Below, in pieces: positions 8,070-16,967 of a stretch of 64,000 nt of DNA. The notes below the pieces were generated by a model, which worked only from the letters and a program-made list of their open reading frames with translations, searched no databases and had not been told where the DNA came from. The number at the start of each line of letters is the position of its first letter. Positions within the stretch are counted from its first letter, which is position 1. The DNA is taken from the NCBI GenBank assembly GCA_964626905.1, contig CAZVHA010000004.1, positions 1-64,000 on the forward strand, read 5' to 3'. Made by a program: the position numbers and the translations under genes. This DNA comes from REEB52 sp964626905 (GTDB lineage Bacteria > Chlamydiota > Chlamydiia > Chlamydiales > SM23-39).

Positions 8070-9852
8070 GATCGGCATTGGACCCTGTTTGAGAGTCCAA
8101 AATTTGCACTTTAGATCGGTTGACGAGCCGCGCCCTTAACTTGAGTGCTCCTCTTTCTAGATAAAAATCGGTGGGAGGCTTTGCCCCATTTTGCAAAATG
8201 GCGATGCGAGAAGCGTTTTGCCTTTCACTGAAGATCGAACGGCCGTCAAAAAGGCCATTGAAATCGCTCGTCTTTGTCAAATAGTGGAGAATCGATGGGA
8301 ATAGATCGATATGGGTCATCTCTTTTGTTTTTGCCGCCCATGTTTCATCGGGGATTTTGAGACAAATCGGAACGGCCGTCTGGTATTCATTGAGATGGGT
8401 GCTGTGAAAAAGAGCCCCCTCTTCATAAAACTCCTCCCCATGATCGCCCGTCACCGCGATGATCGCATTGTCAAAAAGGTTTTTCTCCTTTAGAAAGTTA
8501 AAAAAACGGCCCAGCTGATCATCGACAAAGGCCAAAGCGTTCCGATAGCGGTTTTTCACCTTCTCTAGCCCCGAATACTTTGCGCTCATCGCAATGTAGT
8601 CGATCTCTTGCGCAATCGGCTCATATCGCAATGGAAAATTTTTTGGAAAACTGTACTCTGAATGGGGCGATTCGAGAAAAAAAAGATAGACCTGCCCAGC
8701 GGGCTCAATCTTCTTTTCGAGCGCTTCAAAACAAAGAAGATCTCGCTCACAAGTTTCAAGATTGTCTTGAAAAATAAACTCTTCCACTCGCCCCACCAGG
8801 TTGCGCTTTTCCCCAAATAGCAATTTGTCCATAGAGAAAAAACGCAAATCTGCCGACGAAAACACAGAAATCTCATACCCCATTTTCTTCAGCATCTGTA
8901 GCGGAATGCTCCCCTTTGTCCAATATTCGCGCATTTCTAACCAGTGGAAGGGGAGCCTTGCATGAAAAATCGAAAACCAAGAAAGAGCCGTGCTGCACGC
9001 ATTGGCATATGTTTGAGAAAGGGCTGTGCTCTTTTGATGGAACGCCATCAGATTTGGCGCACATGCTAAAAAATCTCTCCGAAAGGTCTCAATGACGAAA
9101 AGATAGATGTTCGGAAGCTCCTCTTTCTTCAAAGAAAAAGGGGGGAAAGCAAATTCGCCCTCCTCAGGAGCCTTAGGAAAAGGACGATGGAGCTCGATGC
9201 AATCGCAAAGCGGGGCAAGAAATGTGCTCGCAAGGGGCAACATTTTTTCATACCTTTCATGATCGGTGAACTTCATTTTCCCCCGCAGCGAAAGATCCAA
9301 CGCCAAGAGGAGAAAAACGGCCGCCCCCATCGCCTTGCCAATCTGCACCAAAGAAAGATAAACGGCCCTCCCTCGGATGAGCTTAAATGTGAACCAGTAA
9401 AACCCAATCCCCAAGGTTGGCAAAAAAAGGAGCAATGCCAAAATAATGCCAGTCGATGTCCGATTCAGATTTAACGCCTGAAACCCAGCGATCCAATGGC
9501 CCGGCCCAGACCCCAAAAAAAATCCAAATAAATGGGCGATCGAAACGTCCATCAACCTGACAAGACAAAAATTGACAAAATGAAAAACCATTCCGATAAA
9601 TAAAAATGAAATAAATGTAAATAAAATTGGTTTGAATGTGAATCTCTTTAAAATATTGTCGATAAAAACAAAACAAATGATTTCAAAAAACGCTTGGACG
9701 ACGGCATAAAAGAGGAAAACCCCCCTTAAAGGGAGGTCTGAAATCAAAAAATGGAAAAAACTTAAAAGGGTTAAAAATGCAAATAAGAAGCTGAAATAGA
9801 GGTAGTTAAACTCTTCTTTTTGAAGGAGAAGGCGGTGAAAAAAAGGGTTCAT
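8038..9852 (-). CDS. Membrane sulfatase-fold protein (LtaS/phosphoethanolamine-transferase-like), copy 1
   Basis: The 604-residue protein has an N-terminal half with about five membrane segments and a C-terminal alkaline-phosphatase-superfamily domain. Metal- and nucleophile-region motifs are visible: I-Y-L-F-V-I-E-T-F-R-R-D (metal Glu), C-S-T-A-L-S-W-F-S-I-F-H-A (nucleophile region, with the Thr conserved in both copies), and V-T-G-D-H-G-E-E-F (Asp-His metal pair). Such enzymes transfer phospho-alcohol head groups onto lipids or glycans on the outer face of the inner membrane. A close paralog lies at 11292-13085. The donor and acceptor cannot be read from sequence. The 3' end overlaps the methyltransferase gene. 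Confidence 0.85.
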   Translation of the reverse strand: MNPFFHRLLLQKEEFNYLYFSFLFAFLTLLSFFHFLISDLPLRGVFLFYAVVQAFFEIICFVFIDNILKRFTFKPILFTFISFLFIGMVFHFVNFCLVRLMDVSIAHLFGFFLGSGPGHWIAGFQALNLNRTSTGIILALLLFLPTLGIGFYWFTFKLIRGRAVYLSLVQIGKAMGAAVFLLLALDLSLRGKMKFTDHERYEKMLPLASTFLAPLCDCIELHRPFPKAPEEGEFAFPPFSLKKEELPNIYLFVIETFRRDFLACAPNLMAFHQKSTALSQTYANACSTALSWFSIFHARLPFHWLEMREYWTKGSIPLQMLKKMGYEISVFSSADLRFFSMDKLLFGEKRNLVGRVEEFIFQDNLETCERDLLCFEALEKKIEPAGQVYLFFLESPHSEYSFPKNFPLRYEPIAQEIDYIAMSAKYSGLEKVKNRYRNALAFVDDQLGRFFNFLKEKNLFDNAIIAVTGDHGEEFYEEGALFHSTHLNEYQTAVPICLKIPDETWAAKTKEMTHIDLFPSILHYLTKTSDFNGLFDGRSIFSERQNASRIAILQNGAKPPTDFYLERGALKLRARLVNRSKVQILDSQTGSNADLTLLSKEGLY

Positions 9853-9924
9853 AAGGGCGCTCTTCGCAAACTTGACAATAAGGGTAGAACCGGCTTTAAT
9901 GTTAACTTAACTTGGGGGGTTTTT

Positions 9925-11313
9925 GTGAAGTTCATTTTTCAGTTTATTCTATTCGCGATGGCCCTTCCCTTTGCTGAAATGAGTGCAGCGCCGCCAAAAG
10001 TGGCAGTTGAACCGGTTGTGATTTTGGGCGGCGGGGTGGGTTCGCTCACATCGGCTCTTTATTTAGGAAGGGCTGGTTTATCGCCCCTTGTGATTGAGGG
10101 GCCGACTCCTGGAGGGCTGCTCACGCAGTCGCACACGGTGCAGAACTGGCCTGGAGTGATGGAGATCGATGGGACAGAGCTGACGGAAAAGATGCAGATC
10201 CAAGCGAAGGCGAGTGGGGCGAGATTTGCCAAAGAGGAGGTCGTTTCGATCGATTTTTCCCAATCCCCGCTGAAAATTGAGACAAGGACGCTCGATGGGA
10301 GCGGCAAAAAACGCAAAATCGAGGCGCAAAGTTGCATTATTGCCATGGGGACGAAGCCCAATTTTCTGGGTATTCCGGGAGAGCAGGAGTATTGGGGGCG
10401 GGGGGTGACCAATTGTGCGATTTGCGACGGTTCGCTCTATAAGGGAAAAACTGTGGGCGTTGTCGGCGGCGGCGATGCGGCGGTTTTAGAGGCCCTTTAT
10501 CTTTCGAATATCGCCAAAGAGGTCCATGTTTTTGTCCGGAAAGGTGCGCTTAGGGCGATTGAGGAGAAAAGGGTGCAAGTGCTCCAAGAGAAAAAGAATG
10601 TGGTATTCCATTACAACGCGGTTGTCAAAGAGGTGCAAGGAGATGGTTCAGGGGTCACGGGAGCGCTCATTCAAACGGGAAAAAACTTAAGTCAATTTCC
10701 GCTCGAGGGTCTTTTTTTAGCGATCGGGTCGACGCCCAATAGCGCCCTTTTCAAAACGGCGTTAAAGCTCGATAAAAAAGGATATATCCTCCTTCAAAAA
10801 GACCAAGAGACTTCGATCAAAGGGGTCTATGCGATTGGAGACATTGTCGATCCTGTTTATAAGCAGGCGGTATCGGCTGCTGGCGATGGGGCCAAAGCGG
10901 CTCTTCAAGTGCAAAGCTATTTGTCAGATCGGGCGCATAATATTGTAGCTTCTCCCGTTGAACGAGAGGAAAAGGGGCACAACGAGGTAATTGAGGTGGT
11001 TTCGCTGGAGCAGTTCAGGGCGGAGCTCGCTTCGAGTGATGTCCCTGTCGTTGTCGATTTTTACGCGACTTGGTGTGGTCCTTGCAAAAGGATTTCACCT
11101 CTACTCGAAAGTTCGGCGAGTCTCCTTGCCGGCAAAGTGAAATTTTTGAAAGTCGATGTCGATCAACTATTTGATTTGAGCGCAAATTACAATATTCGCT
11201 CCATGCCGACTGTTTTAGTTCTCGATATGAAAGGGAAAGAGTTGTCGCGCAAAGTGGGGCTCAATCAGATCCAGGAGCTGCTCGATCAACTTCACTCGGA
11301 AAATAAAGAGTGA
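9925..11313 (+). CDS. Thioredoxin reductase-thioredoxin fusion with signal peptide
   Basis: The protein has about 462 residues. Residues 1-22 (K-F-I-F-Q-F-I-L-F-A-M-A-L-P-F-A then E-M-S-A-A) look like a signal peptide or anchor. A two-domain reductase follows, with FAD loop L-G-G-G-V-G-S near 35, active site C-A-I-C near 165, NADPH-loop-like G-G-G-D-A-A near 182 and G-D-I-V near 307. A C-terminal thioredoxin with the active site W-C-G-P-C is near 384. GTG at 9925 is chosen because it begins the hydrophobic segment and avoids overlapping the divergent gene. The usual H-R-R NADPH-phosphate motif reads V-R-K. Fusions of this order are known from Mycobacterium leprae; export would be unusual because NADPH is cytoplasmic. 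Confidence 0.88.
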   Translation: MKFIFQFILFAMALPFAEMSAAPPKVAVEPVVILGGGVGSLTSALYLGRAGLSPLVIEGPTPGGLLTQSHTVQNWPGVMEIDGTELTEKMQIQAKASGARFAKEEVVSIDFSQSPLKIETRTLDGSGKKRKIEAQSCIIAMGTKPNFLGIPGEQEYWGRGVTNCAICDGSLYKGKTVGVVGGGDAAVLEALYLSNIAKEVHVFVRKGALRAIEEKRVQVLQEKKNVVFHYNAVVKEVQGDGSGVTGALIQTGKNLSQFPLEGLFLAIGSTPNSALFKTALKLDKKGYILLQKDQETSIKGVYAIGDIVDPVYKQAVSAAGDGAKAALQVQSYLSDRAHNIVASPVEREEKGHNEVIEVVSLEQFRAELASSDVPVVVDFYATWCGPCKRISPLLESSASLLAGKVKFLKVDVDQLFDLSANYNIRSMPTVLVLDMKGKELSRKVGLNQIQELLDQLHSENKE

Positions 11314-13085
11314 AAATCTTCGGATAGTGCCAATTTGTCGTCGCTTGTCCGAAATGAGATGATTTTGAGCTCTTTGGATTGGTAAATGTCGGATCTGTTT
11401 GAAAATTGGGCGATGCACTTGTGTTTTCCATCATCGATGCAAAATTCATAGGGCGCAAGTCCCGCATTGAAGCGGGCTGTGACGGCCTGTTCCCGCTTTA
11501 GCAAAATGGGACGAGATCTTAAATAGTCCGAAATCAAAGGAAAAATGTCGATGTGGGAGATGATCCCGTCGATTTTTTCTTGGGGGGCTTCCTTGCCCAA
11601 TTTCAGATAAAGGGGGACGTGGATTTGCTCTTTTGTGAGATGGGAGTTATGGAAGAGGTGTCCATGCTCGAAAAATTCTTCGCCGTGATCGCCTGTAAAG
11701 ACAATGATCGCCTCTTCGCCACATTTTGGAATGAGCCCTCCAAGAAGGTGATCGATATAGTGGACCGCATTGTAGTATCGATTTTTGATCGATAGGATCT
11801 GTTTTTTTGATTGGATGGTTTTTAAGAAGTCAAATTCTTTAGCAAAAGGGGTCCATTTTGGTGTCCAGCGGCTCGGCCAGTAATAGGGAAAGTGGGTTGA
11901 ATCTAAAAAGACAATAAAGAGTTGCCCCTCGTTCTGATCCGGTTTTTCAGCGAGATCCCTTTGCAGTTGATGGATCATCTCCCAATCCCCATCTGCTGCG
12001 GATAGCGGAGGGGAAAAGTGGAAAATTTGTTCGGTATCGAGGAGTTGGTGTTCAGAGCCAAAGAGAACTTGGTCCATTCCGTAATAGGAGAGATCTGCAG
12101 AGCTGTAGAGATGGATTTTGTATCCCCATTTTTTCAAAAGGGTTAAAGGGGGACTCCCCATTTTCCAAGTTTTTGCAACTCTTTGCCAGTGATAGGCCAT
12201 CTGCGCATGGAAAATAGAAAACCAGGAAGGGTGTGTCGCATTCCCGCCGGATCTTGCCTCTTTGAAATGGAGCGCGGTTTTTTTAAATGCGCTCAAATAG
12301 GGCGCGATCTCAGGACAAATCACATCTTCTCTTAGGCTCTCGACGATGAAAAGAAAGATGTTTGGCCTTTTTGCTAAAACAGTTACATCTTGCCCAATTT
12401 CCTCTTTGGCTTGGCTCTCTAAGATTGGTTGGGGTGGACTTTTGAGCGCGAAAAGGGTTTTTTCAGGCTGCAAAAAAGTGCTCTTCCAAGGAAGCGATTT
12501 TCGAAAGGCGGTGTAGCCGTCAGGATGGATGGTTTTAGAGCAAAAAGCTTCCCACAAAAACAGGGCGAGGGGAACAGAGAGAAAAAGTTGAAAAAAATGC
12601 TCCGATTTTACAATCAGGGGCCGTTTTTGCGCGATTTTGTCTGTGAAAAAATAGATCGCATTGCCGAGAAGGGGAAGAGTTGCCACAACGATAAAGAAAA
12701 TGGCCCAGGAGAGTAGCGAGATGCCCGATGCATCGAGAAGGCGAGAAAAATTTTCCCAATTTTCCTGCAATACAAAGACGTTGAGCGCCTCCCAAACAGA
12801 TAAATCGAGGATCCGATCCATCAGATAATCGAAAAAATGGAGACACAAAGCAAAGAAGGAGGCGCCAATGAGGAAAAAAAATCCCACCCTTCCAAATAGT
12901 TTTTGAAAAAGCCACGCCAGAGCAATCCAAAGGGCAATTTCAACGAGGATTTGCCCAAAAGCATAAAGGGAAAAAAAAATCGGCGAGCTCCCAAACAGCT
13001 CTTTTGTAAAAATATTACTCATGTAGAAAAGGAGCAAAATGGCCAAATAGGCGCCAAAATAGAGGTAGTTGACTTGCGCTCGCAT
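11292..13085 (-). CDS. Membrane sulfatase-fold protein (LtaS/phosphoethanolamine-transferase-like), copy 2
   Basis: The 597-residue protein is a paralog of the one at 8038-9852, with the same layout: about five N-terminal membrane helices, then a catalytic domain with I-F-L-F-I-V-E-S-L-R-E-D, N-A-T-H-P-S-W-F-S-I-F-H-A, L-Y-S-S-A-D-L and F-T-G-D-H-G-E-E-F-F. All metal-ligand positions recognisable in copy 1 are kept, so both copies look active. The start is supported by agaggaaaac. The stop overlaps the 3' end of the convergent thioredoxin-reductase fusion by 22 bases. It probably decorates envelope lipids or glycans; the substrate is unknown. Confidence 0.85.
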   Translation of the reverse strand: MRAQVNYLYFGAYLAILLLFYMSNIFTKELFGSSPIFFSLYAFGQILVEIALWIALAWLFQKLFGRVGFFFLIGASFFALCLHFFDYLMDRILDLSVWEALNVFVLQENWENFSRLLDASGISLLSWAIFFIVVATLPLLGNAIYFFTDKIAQKRPLIVKSEHFFQLFLSVPLALFLWEAFCSKTIHPDGYTAFRKSLPWKSTFLQPEKTLFALKSPPQPILESQAKEEIGQDVTVLAKRPNIFLFIVESLREDVICPEIAPYLSAFKKTALHFKEARSGGNATHPSWFSIFHAQMAYHWQRVAKTWKMGSPPLTLLKKWGYKIHLYSSADLSYYGMDQVLFGSEHQLLDTEQIFHFSPPLSAADGDWEMIHQLQRDLAEKPDQNEGQLFIVFLDSTHFPYYWPSRWTPKWTPFAKEFDFLKTIQSKKQILSIKNRYYNAVHYIDHLLGGLIPKCGEEAIIVFTGDHGEEFFEHGHLFHNSHLTKEQIHVPLYLKLGKEAPQEKIDGIISHIDIFPLISDYLRSRPILLKREQAVTARFNAGLAPYEFCIDDGKHKCIAQFSNRSDIYQSKELKIISFRTSDDKLALSEDFHSLFSE

Positions 13086-13139
13086 GTTTTCCTCTATACA
13101 TCAGGGGCGAATATGATATAATTAAAAAATAGTAAAATA

Positions 13140-13808
13140 ATGCAGTGGATCCACCGATTCGATTTATTTCTTTTCGACTTTGATGGTCTTTTAGTCAATA
13201 CAGAGCACCTGCACTACCAGGCCTACATCGATGCTTTGGCTAAAAGGGGGATCGAAATGCCCTTTAGTCTGACAAATTTCTATGAACTTGCCCACACCAG
13301 CTCTGATGCTTGGAAAAAAGCCCTCGTTGCCAAATGCCCTGAAGTGGATGGAGATTGGCCCACATTCTACCAAGAGAAAAAAGAGGCCTACATCGCACTC
13401 ATCGGCCTCGGCAAAATAGAGTTGATGCCGGGTGTAACCCCTCTTTTAAAAGCGCTCGATCAAGCAAAAAGAGAGAGATGCGTCGTCACCCATTCCGATC
13501 GCGCCTTCACTCAACGTATCGCCGAACAGCTCCCCATTTTAAGGACGATTCCCCATTGGATTACCCGCGAAGATTATGGGAGGCCAAAACCAGATCCCGA
13601 ATGCTACCTCAAAGCAATCCAAATGTTTGGCAAAATAGGGGATCGGATCATCGGATTTGAAGATAGCATTCGGGGCTTAAGCGCTTTGAAGAAAACAGGT
13701 GCAAGAGCTCTCCTCATCTGCCCAAAACACTACCCCCTTTTGGAAATGGCGCTAGAAAGTGGGGGAGAACATTTTGAGTCGCTCTTAAGGATACAGAACT
13801 TGCATTAG
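13140..13808 (+). CDS. HAD-superfamily hydrolase (phosphatase/phosphomutase-like)
   Basis: The 222-residue protein has HAD motif I FDFDGLLVNTE at residues 12-22, motif II V-V-T-H-S-D, a lysine in the G-R-P-K-P-D segment (motif III) and I-G-F-E-D-S (motif IV). The helical cap after motif I and the overall length suit the beta-phosphoglucomutase/phosphoglycolate phosphatase group. It matches the position of CT464 next to truA in C. trachomatis. The substrate is not predictable. A T-A-rich promoter-like stretch (tatgatataatt) lies just before the ATG and no clear ribosome binding site is seen. Its 3' end overlaps truA by 24 bases. Confidence 0.85.
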   Translation: MQWIHRFDLFLFDFDGLLVNTEHLHYQAYIDALAKRGIEMPFSLTNFYELAHTSSDAWKKALVAKCPEVDGDWPTFYQEKKEAYIALIGLGKIELMPGVTPLLKALDQAKRERCVVTHSDRAFTQRIAEQLPILRTIPHWITREDYGRPKPDPECYLKAIQMFGKIGDRIIGFEDSIRGLSALKKTGARALLICPKHYPLLEMALESGGEHFESLLRIQNLH

Positions 13809-14525
13809 AAAAAGCCCCTTCGCAGGAGCTGCAGCAGGTGCACTGCGCCGGTCTTTAGAGGCCAAAATAGATCGGATCTCATTCGGGACCATCTTTCTCG
13901 CCCCAACTTCAAGGAGAGCCCCCGTAATATTTCGGACCATTTTGTATAAAAAGCCGCTTCCCTCAAATTCGAGCCTACACCCCCCCTTTTGCTCGACGAC
14001 ATCGAGCCGGTAAAGGGTCCGAACCCCATCCCGCTTGGTCTTCTCGGTGACATTTGCAAAAGCGCTAAAATCGTGGGTCCCCAAAAAAACCATCGCCCCC
14101 TCTTTGAGAAGCGAAAGATCGAGAGGGCCTAAAACCTGGTGCGAGTAGAGCTTCGTAAAAGGGCTCAATACCGGGTCCAGATGGAGATGATAGTGGTAAA
14201 TTTTTGCCTTTGCACTATACCTCGCATGAAAATCAAGGGCGACCTCCTCAATAGAAGAGGCCCGGATGTCCGAGGGGAGAAGCGCATTGAGACTCAAGAG
14301 CAGCCTCTTGGGATCGAAAGACTTTTCTGCATCAAAATGGGCCGTCTGCCCCTTCGCATGAACCCCAGCATCGGTTCTTCCCGAGCCGCTTAAGTCGATT
14401 CGGTTTTGCCGCAAAACGGTCTGCAATGCCTTCTGAATGAGCGGTTGGATCGCCTGCCCATTCTTCTGCACCTGCCAACCGGCATAGTGAGTTCCGTCGT
14501 AGCTAATAGTCAGCTTGTAGCGCAT
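13785..14525 (-). CDS. truA: tRNA pseudouridine(38-40) synthase TruA
   Basis: The 246-residue protein begins with the TruA N-terminal signature K-L-T-I-S-Y-D-G-T-H-Y-A-G-W-Q. The catalytic aspartate lies in G-S-G-R-T-D-A-G-V-H-A. The later Y-H-Y-H-L block and the F-L-Y-K-M-V-R-N-I-T-G motif are also typical. It isomerises uridines 38-40 in the anticodon stem-loop of several tRNAs. Length and motifs are complete. It sits between the HAD gene and SWIB, as in other Chlamydiae. Confidence 0.95.
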   Translation of the reverse strand: MRYKLTISYDGTHYAGWQVQKNGQAIQPLIQKALQTVLRQNRIDLSGSGRTDAGVHAKGQTAHFDAEKSFDPKRLLLSLNALLPSDIRASSIEEVALDFHARYSAKAKIYHYHLHLDPVLSPFTKLYSHQVLGPLDLSLLKEGAMVFLGTHDFSAFANVTEKTKRDGVRTLYRLDVVEQKGGCRLEFEGSGFLYKMVRNITGALLEVGARKMVPNEIRSILASKDRRSAPAAAPAKGLFLMQVLYP

Positions 14526-14555
14526 CTTTTACCCGCGCTATTGTAAAGAAAGGAG

Positions 14556-14580
14556 GGCCCAAAAGTAAAGCTTTTGGACC
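14556..14580 (-). terminator. Hairpin after the SWIB gene, possible terminator
   Basis: Stem ggcccaaaag / cttttggacc has one mismatch and lies between the SWIB stop (14593) and the truA start (14525). On the minus strand it is followed by ctcctttcttt, a weak T-rich tail. It may terminate SWIB transcription or allow partial read-through into truA. Confidence 0.4.
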
Positions 14581-14592
14581 CCAAAAAAAGAG

Positions 14593-14853
14593 TTATGAGA
14601 GGTGATTGTTGACGAGTTTGGTCATCTCAAACATGTTGACCGATTTTTTACCGCCAAAAATTTTTCCCAATTTGTCATCTGCATTGATGTTTCTTCGATT
14701 CTTCGCATCTTGCAGATTGTTCTTTTTGATATAAGCCCAAAGCTTCTTCGTCACTTCAGTGCGCGGCATTGGTCCGTCGCCTACGACTGCAGCTAGCTCT
14801 TTGCTGGGCTTCATTGGTTTCATAAATTTAGAATTTTTTTGTTTCGTTGCCAT
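14593..14853 (-). CDS. SWIB-domain protein
   Basis: The 86-residue protein consists almost entirely of one SWIB (SWI/SNF complex B, MDM2-like) domain: M-P-R-T-E-V-T-K-K-L-W-A-Y-I-K, then N-L-Q-D...R-N-I-N-A-D-D-K-L, ending with V-N-M-F-E-M-T-K-L. Stand-alone SWIB proteins are characteristic of Chlamydiae and rare in other bacteria; the best-known copy is CT460, also near prfB. It is thought to bind DNA or act in chromatin condensation, but its role is unproven. The start is strongly supported by aaaggagaaatgaacc. The basic lysine-rich N-terminus may contact DNA. Confidence 0.93.
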   Translation of the reverse strand: MATKQKNSKFMKPMKPSKELAAVVGDGPMPRTEVTKKLWAYIKKNNLQDAKNRRNINADDKLGKIFGGKKSVNMFEMTKLVNNHLS

Positions 14854-15095
14854 GGTTCATTTCTCCTTTAAAGGCTCTATTCTTGAGTTATATCTCCTCA
14901 AAAGAAACCTTTTAGCTCTCTTGGGATTTAATAGTCAAAATAAATCGGTAAAAAATCCCGATTTGTAAAATTTTTTTTTCATCTCCAATCGCTCAACCGA
15001 TTTCCCAAGGTATTCACATTCTATAGGATAATCTCATTTTCTAGATAGCCAAAGTTCAGCTGTCTTTTTTTTCATAAATTTGGCAAAGTCGGGGT

Positions 15096-16967
15096 ATGCA
15101 TGTGCGAAAACACCCACTTGTGCAAAAAATTTTCGAGAGATTTTCACGCACGAGCGAAGAGGAGCAGCGGGTCATTTTAGAAATGGCTGCGATCGGTCAA
15201 CTCGAAAGGGTTTTTGCCGGGTTTGAAAGCGCGAGCGAAGAGACGTTATCGCTCCTTTTAAAAACACTTGTGACGATGGACCGCTTTTATCGCGAAATCG
15301 GGGGAATTCTCGGATATCAGGAAAAAATTCTCCGCTGTCTTAGAGGAGAAAAAGAGGAAAAGTTTCAGGGTGCGAAATTTCATTCCCCCTCTTTTATCGA
15401 TCTTTCAAAGAAGACAGAAGAAGTGGAGCAAGCCATTTTGTGGGGCCTTGAAGCGATGCCGCAAATAGCGGAAGTGTATCCTTTGGGAGGCGCCGCCGAT
15501 CGACTCCATCTCGTCGACGAAAAGAGCGGCTTTGAATTGCCCGCAGCAAAATTGCCCTTTTTAGGAAGGCCCCTTTTAGAGCACCTGATCCGCGATTTAG
15601 AGGCGCGCGAGGCCCTCTATGAGAGAACTTTTGGGAAAAAACTCTTGACTCCCATCGCGATCATGACCTCGCATGAAAAAAATAACCACGAGCATGTCCT
15701 CGAGATTTGCCAGTCGCAAAACTATTTCGGTAGACCCAAAGAACTCTTTCGCCTATTTACCCAGCCGCTCGTCCCCGCTGTCGATGGGAATGGCAATTGG
15801 TGCATGGCGGCTCCTCTAAAACCCGTTTTAAAGCCGAATGGTCATGGCGCCCTTTGGAAATTGGCAAAGGATGAGGGGATTTTGTCTTGGCTCGAAAGTT
15901 TGGGGAGGACAAAATGCCTTGTGCGGCAAATCAATAATCCCTTAGCAGGGCTCGATTATGGACTGCTCGCTTTTTGCGGCATCGGGTGCAAAAAAAAGAT
16001 GGTTTTTGGCTTTGCATCGGCCCCCAGGCTCCTTCGCTCGGCCGAAGGGGTCAATGTGCTCGTCGAAAAAGGAAATGAGCTCGTGCTGACGAATATCGAA
16101 TACTGCGATTTCGATAAGTTTGGAATCGAAGATAAGCCGCTCGTGAATGGAGAGCCCTACTCTCACTTTTCCTCCAATACCAATATTCTCTTCGCCGATC
16201 TCAAAGTGATCTCGAGTGCAGTGAACTCTTGTCCCTTCCCCGGTCTTTTGGTCAATTTGAAAAAGGGAGTCTATAAAGATGCTTTTGGCGAAAAAAAAGA
16301 GGCGGTGATGGCGCGGCTCGAATCGACGATGCAAAATATCGCCGATGTTTTTGTCGAACCCAAAAATAGCGCGATGAAAACAACCACTACTTTTGTCACC
16401 TATAATCAAAGACACAAAACCATCTCGAGCGCCAAAAAAGGATACCTTCCCGGAGGCCCCCTCGAAGAGACGCCAGAAAATTGTCTCTACGATCTCCTCT
16501 TCGCTCATCGAGAACTCCTCTTAAGCGCAGCCTTTCATCTTCCCGAAAGAAGATCCCCACAAGACTATCTCAAAAATGGGCCCGAATTTCTCTTCCTCTA
16601 TCACCCAGAACTAGGTCCACTCTATTCCACCATCCGCGAAAAACTCTTGGGAGGCAAAATCGGCCCCGGATCAGAATGGATTTTGGAAATAGCAGGGGTC
16701 TCTATCAAACAGCTGGAGCTCCAGGGAAGTTTACAGATCATCGCCGAACATAACCGAAAAGAGGCCAGTTGCATTTTGGAAAACGTGAGAGTGGAAAATC
16801 AGGGTGTCGATTGGAGCTCTTCAGCTCCTTTTTGGAAAATGGACCTCAAGAGAAAAGAGTCGCTGAAAATCATCCTCAAAGGGAAGAGTCAATTCATCGC
16901 CAAAAACAAACGGCTAAAAGGAAACCAGACATTTGTCGTCGAAGATGGACAGGTGTTGGAAATTTAG
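15096..16967 (+). CDS. UGP3-like UTP-glucose-1-phosphate uridylyltransferase family protein
   Basis: The 623-residue protein has a nucleotidyltransferase core from about residue 128: the signature L-G-G-A-A-D-R-L-H-L-V-D, P-A-A-K-L-P-F-L-G-R-P-L-L-E, A-I-M-T-S-H-E-K-N-N-H-E-H, and K-P-N-G-H-G-A-L-W-K-L-A. Further on are R-L-E-S-T-M-Q-N-I-A-D and I-S-S-A-K-K. These are the landmarks I recall for the plastid UDP-glucose pyrophosphorylase 3 (UGP3) of plants, which supplies UDP-glucose for sulfolipid synthesis. The N-terminal 120 residues and C-terminal 120 residues (beta-rich) are extensions also present in that group. The product is presumably UDP-glucose or a related sugar nucleotide. Confidence 0.82.
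   Translation: MHVRKHPLVQKIFERFSRTSEEEQRVILEMAAIGQLERVFAGFESASEETLSLLLKTLVTMDRFYREIGGILGYQEKILRCLRGEKEEKFQGAKFHSPSFIDLSKKTEEVEQAILWGLEAMPQIAEVYPLGGAADRLHLVDEKSGFELPAAKLPFLGRPLLEHLIRDLEAREALYERTFGKKLLTPIAIMTSHEKNNHEHVLEICQSQNYFGRPKELFRLFTQPLVPAVDGNGNWCMAAPLKPVLKPNGHGALWKLAKDEGILSWLESLGRTKCLVRQINNPLAGLDYGLLAFCGIGCKKKMVFGFASAPRLLRSAEGVNVLVEKGNELVLTNIEYCDFDKFGIEDKPLVNGEPYSHFSSNTNILFADLKVISSAVNSCPFPGLLVNLKKGVYKDAFGEKKEAVMARLESTMQNIADVFVEPKNSAMKTTTTFVTYNQRHKTISSAKKGYLPGGPLEETPENCLYDLLFAHRELLLSAAFHLPERRSPQDYLKNGPEFLFLYHPELGPLYSTIREKLLGGKIGPGSEWILEIAGVSIKQLELQGSLQIIAEHNRKEASCILENVRVENQGVDWSSSAPFWKMDLKRKESLKIILKGKSQFIAKNKRLKGNQTFVVEDGQVLEI

Noticed and set aside
9820..9924. Upstream start of the thioredoxin reductase fusion at 9820
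   Set aside because: It would overlap the divergent sulfatase gene start and put a basic, non-family segment before the signal-like sequence; GTG 9925 fits better.
15942..16508. 188-codon antisense frame in the UGP3-like gene
   Set aside because: Composition is that of the reverse of a coding frame and it has no recognisable domain or start signal.
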